A stretch of 64,000 bases of DNA from Chloroflexota bacterium. Lineage in GTDB: Bacteria > Chloroflexota > Dehalococcoidia > Lucifugimonadales > Lucifugimonadaceae. Positions 24,880 through 33,369 of the stretch are shown here, piece by piece. Position numbers and translations under genes: made by a program. The notes beneath the pieces were generated by a model. That model searched no databases. It was not told the origin of the DNA and saw only the letters and a program-made list of their open reading frames with translations. Each line of letters starts with the position of its first letter. Positions within the stretch are counted from its first letter, which is position 1. The stretch covers positions 1 to 64,000 of the forward strand of contig VXSB01000035.1 of NCBI GenBank assembly GCA_009838175.1, read 5' to 3'.

Positions 24880-26505
24880 ATGACTAACACCAGCTACAAA
24901 TCGCTGACACCGCACTACACATGGGCAGAAACGTTGGAGGAGCAAGAAGCACAACTGGAGGAAAACCCTCTGCTACAGCGCATGATCGCTTCGCGAGAGG
25001 CGAAGGCAAACGACTCGCATCGTCCCTTCTACCACTACGTCAATCCCGAAAACAACCTGAACGACCCGAACGGACTCTGCTTCTGGCAGGGCAGGTGGCA
25101 CCTGTTCTATCAGGGATATCCGCCGGAGGACCCGAGAGTGCACTGGGGCCACGCCATCAGCGATGATCTGATCCACTGGCGAGACCTGCCATACGCGATC
25201 TATCCCGACCCGGAGGAGAGCTGCTTCTCCGGCTCGACGCTGGTCGACGGCGATCGCGTGATCGCGATGTATCACGGGACCCAGGTCGGCAACATGGCGG
25301 CGGTGTCGAGCGATCCGCTCCTGCTCAACTGGGAAAAAGTGACCGGCAAACCCGTGATACCGACGCTCCCGCAGGACGGCACACCGCAGGAATACACCGT
25401 CTTCGACCCCTGCATCTGGAAGAAGGGCGATTACTACTACTCGCTATCCTGCGGCATGTTGCCGGATGGCCCCGGAGGCAAACGGGTCGCCGTCGATTTC
25501 CTCTTCCGCTCAAAAGATCTCGCGACATGGGAATACCTGCACCCATTCGCTGAGGACGATCGCTACACGCTGGTCGGCGACGACGGGGCGTGCCCGTACT
25601 TCTGGCCGATAGGGGACAGGTGGATACTACCGTTCTTCAGCCACATGAGCGGCGGACAATACCTCCTCGGCGACTACGACATGGAGCGCGACAAGTTCGT
25701 CGTGACCTCAGCCGGACTCTTCAACTTCGGACCATCGACCCCGTCAGGCGTCCACGCACCGTCGGCGACGCCCGACGGCGAAGGCGGCGTCATCATCATC
25801 CACAACATGAACCCGGGCTACGACACCGAAGGCTGGAACCAGATCATGTCGCTGCCACGCCGCTTGACACTGGGCGAGCGAGAGGACGAGATAAACATCG
25901 AACCCGCCGGCGATATCGAATCCCTTCGAGGCGACCACCAGCACATCGGCGAAACGGTCTTACCCGCAAACCAAGAAGTGGTCCTTGACAACATCCAAGG
26001 CAACGCCATGGAGTTGGATCTAGAGATCGACGCGCAGGAATCTCCGATGGTCGAGATCAACGTCCTAAGATCGCCCAACCGAGAGGAGTTCACCCGCATC
26101 GCCTTCTTCAAGGATCGAGGCTTCCGCATCCATCGCGACCTGCCCAAAGAAGGAGCATTACTGGCAAGCGGACTACCCGCAGTCCCACCATTCGGCTCGC
26201 CGAGGCCAGTCCCGGCGATGCAGAGTATGCTGACCTTGGAGACTTCCTACTCTTCAACGCTCCCCGGCGCACTCTCACGCGCACCCGAAACCGGCCCCGT
26301 CGTCCTCGAAGACGGCGAGAACCTGCAACTCCGCATCTTCATCGACCGTAGCATCGTCGAGATCTTCGCCAACAACCGACTATGCATCGCCGCCCGCGTC
26401 TACCCCGGCCGCTCCGACAGCACCGGCATATCCCTCCGCGCACAAGGCTCTAACGCCACCCTGAAATCGCTAGACGCCTGGCAAATGGCAAACATCCACA
26501 AGTAG
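24880..26505 (+). CDS. Glycoside hydrolase family 32-like protein with altered catalytic site
   Basis: A 541-residue protein with a five-bladed propeller plus a C-terminal beta-sandwich, the layout of fructan-cleaving enzymes (invertase, levanase). The nucleophile motif NDPNG is intact at 61-65. The second motif reads FDP (Asp176) instead of RDP. The acid/base motif, normally Glu-Cys-Pro, reads DDGACP at 234-239, so the usual glutamate is alanine. The C-terminal domain retains IDRSIVEIFAN. Fructosidase activity is therefore uncertain; other sugars or another acid residue (Asp234/235) are possible. Confidence 0.82.
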   Translation: MTNTSYKSLTPHYTWAETLEEQEAQLEENPLLQRMIASREAKANDSHRPFYHYVNPENNLNDPNGLCFWQGRWHLFYQGYPPEDPRVHWGHAISDDLIHWRDLPYAIYPDPEESCFSGSTLVDGDRVIAMYHGTQVGNMAAVSSDPLLLNWEKVTGKPVIPTLPQDGTPQEYTVFDPCIWKKGDYYYSLSCGMLPDGPGGKRVAVDFLFRSKDLATWEYLHPFAEDDRYTLVGDDGACPYFWPIGDRWILPFFSHMSGGQYLLGDYDMERDKFVVTSAGLFNFGPSTPSGVHAPSATPDGEGGVIIIHNMNPGYDTEGWNQIMSLPRRLTLGEREDEINIEPAGDIESLRGDHQHIGETVLPANQEVVLDNIQGNAMELDLEIDAQESPMVEINVLRSPNREEFTRIAFFKDRGFRIHRDLPKEGALLASGLPAVPPFGSPRPVPAMQSMLTLETSYSSTLPGALSRAPETGPVVLEDGENLQLRIFIDRSIVEIFANNRLCIAARVYPGRSDSTGISLRAQGSNATLKSLDAWQMANIHK

Positions 26506-26570
26506 ACGTCCACCCAATCGCCCCTTTCGCTCAGGAAGTCCCAGGGGAGAACCGACGCAAGGCGGGCCCG

Positions 26571-26680
26571 TCCCCTTCGCGAAGCGTAAGGGGACGCGAG
26601 CGAGCGAAGCGAGATCGCAGGGGATGCCCCCGTCACCCCGTCACACACCCGTCATTCCGGCGAAAGCCGGAATCCAGAGG
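26571..26680. repeat. Family C and A repeats between GH32 and tRNA copy 1
   Basis: C at 26571-26629 and A at 26651-26680 (CATTCCGGCGAAAGCCGGAA). The A unit is the same one that precedes tRNA copy 2. Confidence 0.8.
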
Positions 26681-26711
26681 GGCGGGGAGCGGCAAGTACC
26701 ATTGAAGCATC

Positions 26712-26794
26712 GGGGGAGTGGCGGAATGGTAGACGCGCATGCCTTAGGAGCATGTGGCTGCGGCCGTGCGAGTTCGAATCCCGCCTCACCACCA
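26712..26794 (+). tRNA. tRNA-Leu(UAG) copy 1, degenerate
   Basis: It shows the leucine layout with long variable arm, and loop CTTAGGA giving anticodon UAG. The T-stem has one A-C mismatch (GCGAG against CCCGC), and the 3' acceptor strand CTCACC is one base short and mispaired with GGGGGAG. CCA is encoded. It is probably a decayed copy of the gene at 27579. The 21 bases just upstream (GGCAAGTACC, then ATTGAAGCATC) are identical in copy 2. Confidence 0.7.
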
Positions 26795-26854
26795 TTCGTC
26801 CCCGCCGTTCTGGTAGGAATATTGATAGCATGATCGCCGTGCTATCATGTCATA

Positions 26855-27148
26855 ATGATCGTATCGTTCGATGATGCAGGCACCGAAGATGTCTTTAACG
26901 GCAGGGACACTCGAAACGCCAGACGGGCTTGTCCTCAAGCGATTTGGAGCGTGGCAAGGCGAAAGTTGGACCTCTTGGATTCCGCCGCAACCATCAACGA
27001 CCTCCGTGTTTCACCCGGCAATCGCCTCGAACGATTGAGCGGGAATCGAAGACGGCAACACAGCATTCGCGTTAACGACCAATATCGCATATGTTTCGTT
27101 TGGACAGACGCAGGTCCAGACGAAGTAGAGATTACCGACTACCACTGA
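26855..27148 (+). CDS. higB: HigB-like toxin (RelE/ParE superfamily)
   Basis: A 97-residue predicted ribosome-dependent mRNA interferase. It carries the HigB pattern: ARRKLDLLDSA, then LRVSPGNRLERLSGNRRRQHSIRVNDQYRICFVW, ending with VEITDYH. The antitoxin gene follows 18 bases later, the toxin-first order typical of HigBA. The pair lies between tRNA-Leu copies 1 and 2, which suggests acquisition at this locus. Confidence 0.9.
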   Translation: MIVSFDDAGTEDVFNGRDTRNARRACPQAIWSVARRKLDLLDSAATINDLRVSPGNRLERLSGNRRRQHSIRVNDQYRICFVWTDAGPDEVEITDYH

Positions 27149-27166
27149 ACGAACAGGAGACTAAGC

Positions 27167-27481
27167 ATGGTTCGCATTCCCTCTGACCGTGAGCCCACAC
27201 ACCCGGGTGAGATGCTTTTGCAAGAGTTTCTGCTCCCCCTCGACATGACGCAGCGCCACTTGGCGACTGCCATACAGGTGCCCTTTCAGCGCGTCAACGA
27301 AGTCGTCCGCGGCAGGCGCGGAGTCACTCCCAGCACCGCGCTCCGGCTAGCCCGATTCTTCGGGACATCTCCCGAATTTTGGATCAATCTGCAACTGCGT
27401 TGGGATCTTTACTACGCCCGACGCGCCGAGGCGGAGCAGATCGAAAGCATTCAGCCCCATGAACTTGTCAACGCCCCGTAA
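27167..27481 (+). CDS. higA: HigA-like antitoxin (XRE helix-turn-helix)
   Basis: A 104-residue DNA-binding antitoxin. The family opening THPGEMLLQEFLLPLDMTQ is at 11-29. The helix-turn-helix covers about 28-62 (RHLATAIQVPFQRVNEVVRG), followed by the signature TALRLARFFGTSPEFWINLQ. It neutralises HigB and likely represses the operon. AGGAG precedes the ATG. Confidence 0.92.
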   Translation: MVRIPSDREPTHPGEMLLQEFLLPLDMTQRHLATAIQVPFQRVNEVVRGRRGVTPSTALRLARFFGTSPEFWINLQLRWDLYYARRAEAEQIESIQPHELVNAP

Positions 27482-27517
27482 CCCTCGCCAACCTCATCGT
27501 CATCCCCGACACACCCC

Positions 27518-27547
27518 GTCATTCCGGCGAAAGCCGGAATCCAGAGG
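27518..27547. repeat. Family A repeat before tRNA copy 2
   Basis: Same A palindrome as at 26651-26680, at a similar distance from its tRNA gene, so repeat and tRNA were copied together. Confidence 0.8.
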
Positions 27548-27578
27548 AGCGGAGGGCGGCAAGTACCATTGAAGCATC

Positions 27579-27662
27579 GGGGGAGTGGCGGAATGGTAGA
27601 CGCGCATGCCTTAGGAGCATGTGGCTGCGGCCGTGCGGGTTCGAATCCCGCCTCCCCCACCA
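27579..27662 (+). tRNA. tRNA-Leu(UAG) copy 2, intact
   Basis: 84 bases including encoded CCA. The acceptor stem GGGGGAG/CTCCCCC is perfect, the T-arm GCGGG-TTCGAAT-CCCGC is perfect, and the anticodon is TAG at 27612-27614. This is the best-formed of three copies within 2.2 kb and probably the functional one. Confidence 0.9.
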
Positions 27663-27858
27663 GGTTTGAAGGAATCAAGAACCTTTCAGTTCAGGTTCAC
27701 TCTGGCAATGTAAACCTGCCCTATTCCGTCGCCACCCTGATACGGCGAACGCACCGGTAGGGCGAAGGTCGATACACCATGATGATCTGCGATCCAGCTA
27801 CGATCGGTTGCCGTTATAATTTTGGCGGTCTAATTTGCACTAGCTGAGTAGGTAACGG

Positions 27859-28626
27859 ATGCGTCTTATTTCATGGAACGTCAACGGCATCAGGGCAGTT
27901 CACAAGAAGGGTTTCCTCGATTGGTTCGAGTCTGAACAGCCCGACGTGCTCTGCGTTCAGGAAACCAAAGCCCACGAGGTCCAACTTCCCAAAGCCCTGA
28001 AACAGGTCGAGGGATACTCATCTTGGTTCACCACCCCGGAACGCAAGGGCTACAGCGGCGTCGGCCTATACACCCGCGATGGTATCGCTCCCCGCAGCGT
28101 TACCTTCGGCCTTGGCGTCGAGCGGTTCGACAGCGAGGGGCGCACCATCGTTGCTGACTTCGACGATTTCGTGTTCCTCGGCATCTATTTCCCCAACGGC
28201 AAGCGCTCCGCCGACCGCCTCCGGTACAAGATGGAGTTCTACGACGCATTTCTGGACTACGTCGACAACCTGCGTCAACAGGGTCGCAACGTGGTGGTCT
28301 GCGGCGATGTCAACACCGCCCACAAGGAGATCGACCTGGCGCGCCCCAAGGAGAACAGGAAAATTTCCGGATTCCTGCCGGAGGAACGTGCCTGGATGGA
28401 CACTTTCTTCGAGCATGGCTATGTAGACACCTTCCGGCAGTTCAACCAAGAGCCGGAAAACTACACGTGGTGGAACGTAATGACCCGCGCCCGGGATCGA
28501 AACGTGGGTTGGCGCATCGACTACTTCTTCACCGACACCGACTTCGCCTCCAATCTCACCAACGCATTCATTCTGGCTGACGTAATGGGCTCCGACCATT
28601 GCCCAGTTGGCATCGAAATCGCTTGA
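27859..28626 (+). CDS. xth: Exodeoxyribonuclease III (AP endonuclease)
   Basis: A 255-residue exonuclease-endonuclease-phosphatase fold enzyme of base excision repair. Motifs in order: WNVNGIRA (6-13), CVQETKA with the metal-binding Glu (32-38), [14 protein letters not shown] near 151, and the ending [12 protein letters not shown] with the catalytic Asp-His pair. Length is normal. It lies between tRNA copies 2 and 3. Confidence 0.93.
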   Translation: MRLISWNVNGIRAVHKKGFLDWFESEQPDVLCVQETKAHEVQLPKALKQVEGYSSWFTTPERKGYSGVGLYTRDGIAPRSVTFGLGVERFDSEGRTIVADFDDFVFLGIYFPNGKRSADRLRYKMEFYDAFLDYVDNLRQQGRNVVVCGDVNTAHKEIDLARPKENRKISGFLPEERAWMDTFFEHGYVDTFRQFNQEPENYTWWNVMTRARDRNVGWRIDYFFTDTDFASNLTNAFILADVMGSDHCPVGIEIA

Positions 28627-28669
28627 ATTGGAGCGAATGTCCTTCGTGGCAAGTGTCGTTGATGAGGGG

Positions 28670-28714
28670 TTGAAATCGCTGGACGTGCGGCAGGTGGCGG
28701 ATTTCTACAAGTAG
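28670..28714 (+). pseudogene. Decayed 3' end of a GH32-like gene
   Basis: Fifteen codons ending in TAG encode LKSLDVRQVADFYK, matching the last residues of the GH32-like protein at 24880 (LKSLDAWQMANIHK) at 8 of 14 positions. After the stop, both continue with the same AGACGT. An A-type repeat and a tRNA-Leu copy then follow, as they do after the intact gene. Confidence 0.65.
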
Positions 28715-28727
28715 ACGTGCTACTGCC

Positions 28728-28779
28728 GTCATTCCGGCGAAAGCCGGCACTTCAGCGGACGGAACGTCCATCCAGCGGG
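28728..28779. repeat. Extended A-type repeat before tRNA copy 3
   Basis: ATTCCGGCGAAAGCCGGCAC, then TTCAGCGGACGGAACGTCC, then ATCCAGCGGG. This is the longer form also seen at 24819-24870. Confidence 0.7.
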
Positions 28780-28801
28780 GCGGAAGTACCATTGATGTAT
28801 C

Positions 28802-28885
28802 GGGTGAGTGGCGGAATGGTAGACGCGCATGCCTTAGGAGCATGTGGTTGCGGCCGTGCGGGTTCGAATCCCGCCTCCCGCACCA
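28802..28885 (+). tRNA. tRNA-Leu(UAG) copy 3, mismatched acceptor stem
   Basis: 84 bases including CCA, with anticodon UAG and a perfect T-arm. The acceptor stem GGGTGAG/CTCCCGC has two mismatches, so it may be poorly functional. It ends 43 bases before the AT-rich three-gene island, a usual position for an integration site. Confidence 0.7.
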
Positions 28886-28928
28886 TGCGGTGTCTCACTG
28901 ACCGTACGAATTAGGAGGAACGCTCAAA

Positions 28929-29906
28929 ATGAGTGGATCCAAGTTGATCGAAAAGCGTCAAGGATGGTCGGAAGCGAGAGTTGCCGCGGTCAAAAAAGTC
29001 GTGTCACAGTCGCCTGAGATTGCGAAACACGATACCGTCTGCATTTATGTGACCGGATCATTTGGCCGGCTCGAAGCATCCGAACACTCGGATTTGGATC
29101 TTTTTTTCATTGAGGAGATTGACAACGACAACGTTCGCATGTCGGACCAGGCTAAGGCATTGATGTTTGACGTGCTTGTTGACCAGTGCCGAAATTTGGG
29201 ATTTCCAGACTTCTCGGATGACGGAGCGTATCTTCAAATCCACAATCTGCAGAACATGATGGAATGTCTTGGTGGTAGGGCCGACGACTATGAGAATCTC
29301 TTTACTGCAAGGCAGTTGTTACTGTTGGAGAGCCTTCCCATCCACAACGAAAGACTGTACGAACGAGTTCGCCGCGAAATTACTGGCTCGTATTTTCGTG
29401 ATTACCCTGATCACGTTGAGGATTTTCGACCTACTTTCCTCGTTAACGACATTCTTCGTTATTGGAAAACGCTTTGTTTGAACTATGAACACAGCCGCAA
29501 TAACCCCGACACTAATGAATCAAGTGCACGCAAAAGCCAATTGAAGAACTTGAAGTTGAAGTTCAGCAGGATGCTGACGTGTTTTTCGCTCATTATTCCT
29601 CTTGCCAAACCACGAGAATCGATCGAGCTTGACGAGTGTATCAGTCTGATGCAGCAACGCCCCTTAAAGCGGCTAAAAAGCGTTGCGGTTGCGACCGACA
29701 ATATTGAGTTGTGGAACTCCTTGTCGGGCGACTACAGCTGGTTCTTGAGCACGGTGGGACAACCGACGGAAGACGTCCTGAAATGGATCGGATCAGACGC
29801 AAATCGAGAGGAAGCGTTGATGCGAGCAAAGGTTTTCGGCGACAATATGTATCGTTTTTTGGCCTCGGTTGCTGGTCAAGAAACCTTAAGGTACCTGGTC
29901 ATTTAA
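28929..29906 (+). CDS. Nucleotidyltransferase-domain protein (Pol-beta superfamily)
   Basis: A 325-residue protein. The Pol-beta nucleotidyltransferase signature is clear: Gly43-Ser44-x-Gly-Arg47 followed by Ser54-Asp55-x-Asp57, the metal-binding aspartates. Residues 110-325 are helical with no second domain recognised, roughly like DUF294/GlnD-type proteins or MNT antitoxins that add nucleotides to proteins or RNA. A strong AGGAGG ribosome site precedes the ATG. Base composition is visibly more AT-rich than the surroundings. It ends two bases before the multidomain gene, so they are probably co-expressed. Confidence 0.75.
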   Translation: MSGSKLIEKRQGWSEARVAAVKKVVSQSPEIAKHDTVCIYVTGSFGRLEASEHSDLDLFFIEEIDNDNVRMSDQAKALMFDVLVDQCRNLGFPDFSDDGAYLQIHNLQNMMECLGGRADDYENLFTARQLLLLESLPIHNERLYERVRREITGSYFRDYPDHVEDFRPTFLVNDILRYWKTLCLNYEHSRNNPDTNESSARKSQLKNLKLKFSRMLTCFSLIIPLAKPRESIELDECISLMQQRPLKRLKSVAVATDNIELWNSLSGDYSWFLSTVGQPTEDVLKWIGSDANREEALMRAKVFGDNMYRFLASVAGQETLRYLVI

Positions 29907-29908
29907 GG

Positions 29909-32635
29909 ATGGTTTCGAGGACTTTCCACGTTCTTTACGTACCCGATGGACTGATAGCCGGCTGCATCGACGCTTTAAGGCTGTTGGCTAATCCAACAGA
30001 AAAGCACCGGGCTCACATCACGGTAAGGGGCCCGTATAGCCGCAGACGCAATGATTTCGGTGCCAACAGTCGGTTAATTGAAGGCAGTCAGATCAACATC
30101 CTTGGAGCAGGTAATTTTTTCGAATTTGGACAAAACACGGTCTTTCTTCAATGCGGTTCTCCGAAACTCCAGGATGTGTGGGATAAACCCGATTACGGAT
30201 TCAATCCCCACATCACGTTGTATGACGGCCCGTCACGAGAGTTCGCCAATCGGCTCTGGGATGTTGTGTCAAGACGTTCCTATGGGGTCTCATTCGTAGC
30301 GGGACCATTAACGCAGCTGGTTTCATCTCGAAGAAATCAGGGTGCTATGAACCTCCATGCCAGTCTTGATTCAAGACTCCTAAAAGAAACGACCGGCTTA
30401 GACCTTGATGGAGTAACGATTGATTCTCTTGCGTGGGATCTGCGGCTTCAGGCGATAGATAAATTGTGTGAATATCTGTCGACGATGGAATCCGGTTTGG
30501 GTTCGTCTCGATCGCGGAGGCGCGCTCGCGCAGCTACCGAACTTGAGATTCAAGAGGTCGACCCCTCATCGCCGTTGCTGGTTGCGATAAAAACTTTAGC
30601 AAAGAAGAACAGTGCAACATTAGGCTTTCTGCCTGAGGGTGCGTTCGACGCCTACGCGGAACGCGGATGGATTTTGGCAGCAGTTGCCGATGGCGACGTG
30701 GCGGGATTTGTGGTTTACCGCGTATCAAATATGAGAGCAGTACTCGTTCATTTGTGCACTGAGGAAACGCATCGGGGGCAAGGGATCGCCAAGCGATTGT
30801 TCCGAAGCGTTGTCGAAAGAACCAGCCAATTACGAGGAATCCTCGCGAATACTCGGCGTGATTTCCCTGCCCACACTATGTGGCCCAGATTGGGCTTCGC
30901 GGCTATTGGCGAAAAACCGGGTAGGGGAGCAAGGCCCTCAGTACTCACTCGCTGGTGGTATGAGCATCCACATCCGACGCTCTTTTCAAACCCCACGCTG
31001 CACACAAGCGCGCAATCACCGATCGAAGTTGCCATCGACCTAAACATTTTCTACGACCTCGTGACTTCGTCTTCGAGGAAAGGCGCAGAAGAATCTCGCT
31101 CACTTCAAAACGACTGGCTCATCGACGAAATACAGCTATGTGTGACTGGAGAGTTGTTCAACGAGATAACTAGGTTGGCAAGTCCAGAAGTCAGGCAAGG
31201 ACAAAGAGACCTTGCTCATGAGTTCACGCGTATTTCTGGCCCGGTCGAAGTTTTTGATAGCTGTTACACAAAGTTGTCTTCGATCATGGGCTTGGCCAAG
31301 AATGACCGAGAGTCGTCAGATCTGCGACATCTGGCGCACACGGCCGCCGCCGAAGTTGAATTTTTCGTAACCCGGGACGAGAAAATACTGAAGTTTCGTA
31401 AAGAGATAGAAAACGAAACTGGGGTCATTGCGATGCGACCTGCCGATCTGTTGATCGAGATCGACCAAGTTAGGAATTTGGCCTCGTATCAACCAGTACG
31501 CTTGCTCGGAACCGCGCTTGAAGTAAGAAAAGTAGAGCGACAACAGCGCGAAAACCTTGAAATTTTCTTTATCAACAGGGCCTTCGGAGAAAAAAAATCC
31601 GATTTTCGGCGAACACTGTCTACGATCTTGCCGTCGAATCCGGCCGTGGAGTCAGCGGTCATCCTCGATAACGGTGAGCCAATGGCTCTATACGGCACGG
31701 ACCGAACAAATCCGGATATTCTGACGGTCCCCTGCCTCAGATTTTACCGGGGACGACTGGCGCGCACACTCGCCAGACAGATAATAGCGATGGTTATCGA
31801 ATCTTCAACAGCGAACCATTGCTCAATAACTAGTGTCACGGATGATTGGTTGGAACCGTATGTCGAAGAGGCTCTAGCCGAAAGTGGGTTCGTGAAAGTC
31901 GGGGTACGGTGGATAAAACTCAACTATGCCGCCATTGGCACCGGATCAGATGTCTCTGCAGGACTCGAAAAACTATTGGAGCATGCCAGGTGTTCAGGAT
32001 TCGAACTTCCTGTAACTCAAAGGTTTCCGCTACGAATACTACGTCGTTTGACAGCGGACGAAACCGCCCTCTTAGAAAAGAATCTTCGACCGTTAAAACT
32101 CACAAATGATTCGTTGGACACGTTGGTGATACCGATACAGCCGCGTTGGGCTCAACACTTATTTGACGCGGGTTTGGCGGAACAAACCCTCTTTGGGGCG
32201 CGCCCTGATCTGGTAATGACTTGCGAAAATGCCTACTACCGATCACCACGTGCTTTGGGCAACACATCCGTTCCATTTCGAATTCTGTGGTACGTATCTG
32301 AAGACGACAGATACGCGGGCACTGGCCAGATCCGCGCATATTCAGTCGGGTCGAGTGTCGAGGTTTTGGCAGCCAGCGAAGCGCATAGTCGTTACAAGCG
32401 TCTGGGTGTGTACGATTGGCACCAAGTTCGTGAAATATCAGACGGAGATCCCGACGGCCTAACTATGGTTATCCGGTTCCGCGATACAGAGATATTCGAC
32501 AGGCCGATCAACAGAGACAGATTTAGCAGGTTGTTAGAAGCATCAGACCAGAAAAAACCGCTCCTGATGGCTCCGCAACGAATTTCGGAATCTGCGTTTG
32601 CAGACATTTATAAAGAAGGTCAGTCTTGGCTCTGA
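29909..32635 (+). CDS. Multidomain protein: 2H phosphoesterase - GNAT - PIN - PUA-like
   Basis: A 908-residue fusion. Residues 1-165 are a 2H phosphoesterase (RNA ligase/cyclic phosphodiesterase fold) with both His-x-Thr motifs, H36-I-T38 and H101-I-T103. Residues about 210-355 are a GNAT acetyltransferase with the acetyl-CoA loop RGQGIAKRL at 289. Residues about 370-515 look like a PIN ribonuclease: Asp377 in DLNIFYD, Glu415, Asp471 and Asp490 in FFVTRDEKI. Residues 530-780 are unassigned; 780-875 (RILWYVSEDDRYAGTGQIRA) is tentatively PUA/EVE-like. I start at the ATG at 29909, two bases after the upstream stop; the frame is open further up only as an overlap. No similar fusion is known to me. 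Confidence 0.72.
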   Translation: MVSRTFHVLYVPDGLIAGCIDALRLLANPTEKHRAHITVRGPYSRRRNDFGANSRLIEGSQINILGAGNFFEFGQNTVFLQCGSPKLQDVWDKPDYGFNPHITLYDGPSREFANRLWDVVSRRSYGVSFVAGPLTQLVSSRRNQGAMNLHASLDSRLLKETTGLDLDGVTIDSLAWDLRLQAIDKLCEYLSTMESGLGSSRSRRRARAATELEIQEVDPSSPLLVAIKTLAKKNSATLGFLPEGAFDAYAERGWILAAVADGDVAGFVVYRVSNMRAVLVHLCTEETHRGQGIAKRLFRSVVERTSQLRGILANTRRDFPAHTMWPRLGFAAIGEKPGRGARPSVLTRWWYEHPHPTLFSNPTLHTSAQSPIEVAIDLNIFYDLVTSSSRKGAEESRSLQNDWLIDEIQLCVTGELFNEITRLASPEVRQGQRDLAHEFTRISGPVEVFDSCYTKLSSIMGLAKNDRESSDLRHLAHTAAAEVEFFVTRDEKILKFRKEIENETGVIAMRPADLLIEIDQVRNLASYQPVRLLGTALEVRKVERQQRENLEIFFINRAFGEKKSDFRRTLSTILPSNPAVESAVILDNGEPMALYGTDRTNPDILTVPCLRFYRGRLARTLARQIIAMVIESSTANHCSITSVTDDWLEPYVEEALAESGFVKVGVRWIKLNYAAIGTGSDVSAGLEKLLEHARCSGFELPVTQRFPLRILRRLTADETALLEKNLRPLKLTNDSLDTLVIPIQPRWAQHLFDAGLAEQTLFGARPDLVMTCENAYYRSPRALGNTSVPFRILWYVSEDDRYAGTGQIRAYSVGSSVEVLAASEAHSRYKRLGVYDWHQVREISDGDPDGLTMVIRFRDTEIFDRPINRDRFSRLLEASDQKKPLLMAPQRISESAFADIYKEGQSWL

Positions 32636-33210
32636 GCAACGGGGCGGCTGAATTCTTGGTTCTGTCCGTAAAACCCAAATTCGCTGAAGCTATTGTTGAT
32701 GGACGCAAGACAATCGAGATTAGGCGCCAAAAGCCCAACGTGAAACCAGGCACTCTCGGGTTCGTGTACTCGTCTTCACCCACGCAGGCGGTGGTTGGGT
32801 CATTCCGAGTGGACAGGGTATTCTCTACAACTCCCGAGGAACTTTGGGTTGAAGCAGAAGCCCATGCCGAAATCTCAAAGCGGGATTTCGACGACTATTT
32901 CGCAGGTGTTGGCATCGGTCATGGCATCATCGTGTCTTGCGGTAAGCGGTTCCAAAAACCCATAAAACTTTCCCAATTGCGGCTTGTTTGGCCTGGGTGG
33001 AAACCCCCGCGCAGTTTCGGTTATCTAGTTGCCACTGATGCGTACTCATTGAGATTGATGTCGGCGTTCCGACATCGAATGATCAATGACGGACAACAGA
33101 CGGGGATGTCTATTGACGTTCGTGATGAAAGCGATTCTTTGCGGGACCAAAGAGGTGCGTTTCATCTGAAAAGCCACGAGTTGAAAGCTTTAATTTCGCT
33201 TTTGAGTTGA
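32626..33210 (+). CDS. ASCH/PUA-like domain protein
   Basis: A 194-residue protein with an N-terminal ASCH fold: FLVLSVKPKFAEAIVDGRKT, then IEIRRQKPNVKPG and VVGSFRVDRVFSTTPEELW. Related proteins (COG4933 type) bind RNA or modified nucleotides. The TTG start at 32626 follows AGAAGG by six bases and overlaps the end of the multidomain gene by ten, so translation is coupled. It completes a three-gene AT-rich operon whose members all resemble RNA-handling families. Confidence 0.72.
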   Translation: MALSNGAAEFLVLSVKPKFAEAIVDGRKTIEIRRQKPNVKPGTLGFVYSSSPTQAVVGSFRVDRVFSTTPEELWVEAEAHAEISKRDFDDYFAGVGIGHGIIVSCGKRFQKPIKLSQLRLVWPGWKPPRSFGYLVATDAYSLRLMSAFRHRMINDGQQTGMSIDVRDESDSLRDQRGAFHLKSHELKALISLLS

Positions 33211-33369
33211 GATGTCGGAATCGGTTGCAGCCTACTTGGCACGCCTTCAGATCTTAGAATCCGACCGACTGGCCAAACCTAATCCGACACTTCATTCACA
33301 ACCGCTCCATTACTGAAGGTGGCCCTATCAGCGTGGCACTGTATGGAGCGTTCTCAAACCCCCACCGGT

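Noticed and set aside
29711..29908. Upstream extension of the multidomain gene
   Set aside because: It overlaps the nucleotidyltransferase gene in another frame and adds residues unlike the 2H domain. The ATG two bases after the upstream stop is a better start.
28929..33210. Integrase, excisionase or phage genes that would prove a mobile island
   Set aside because: None was found, and no matching tRNA 3' fragment is visible on the right side. Mobility remains inference.
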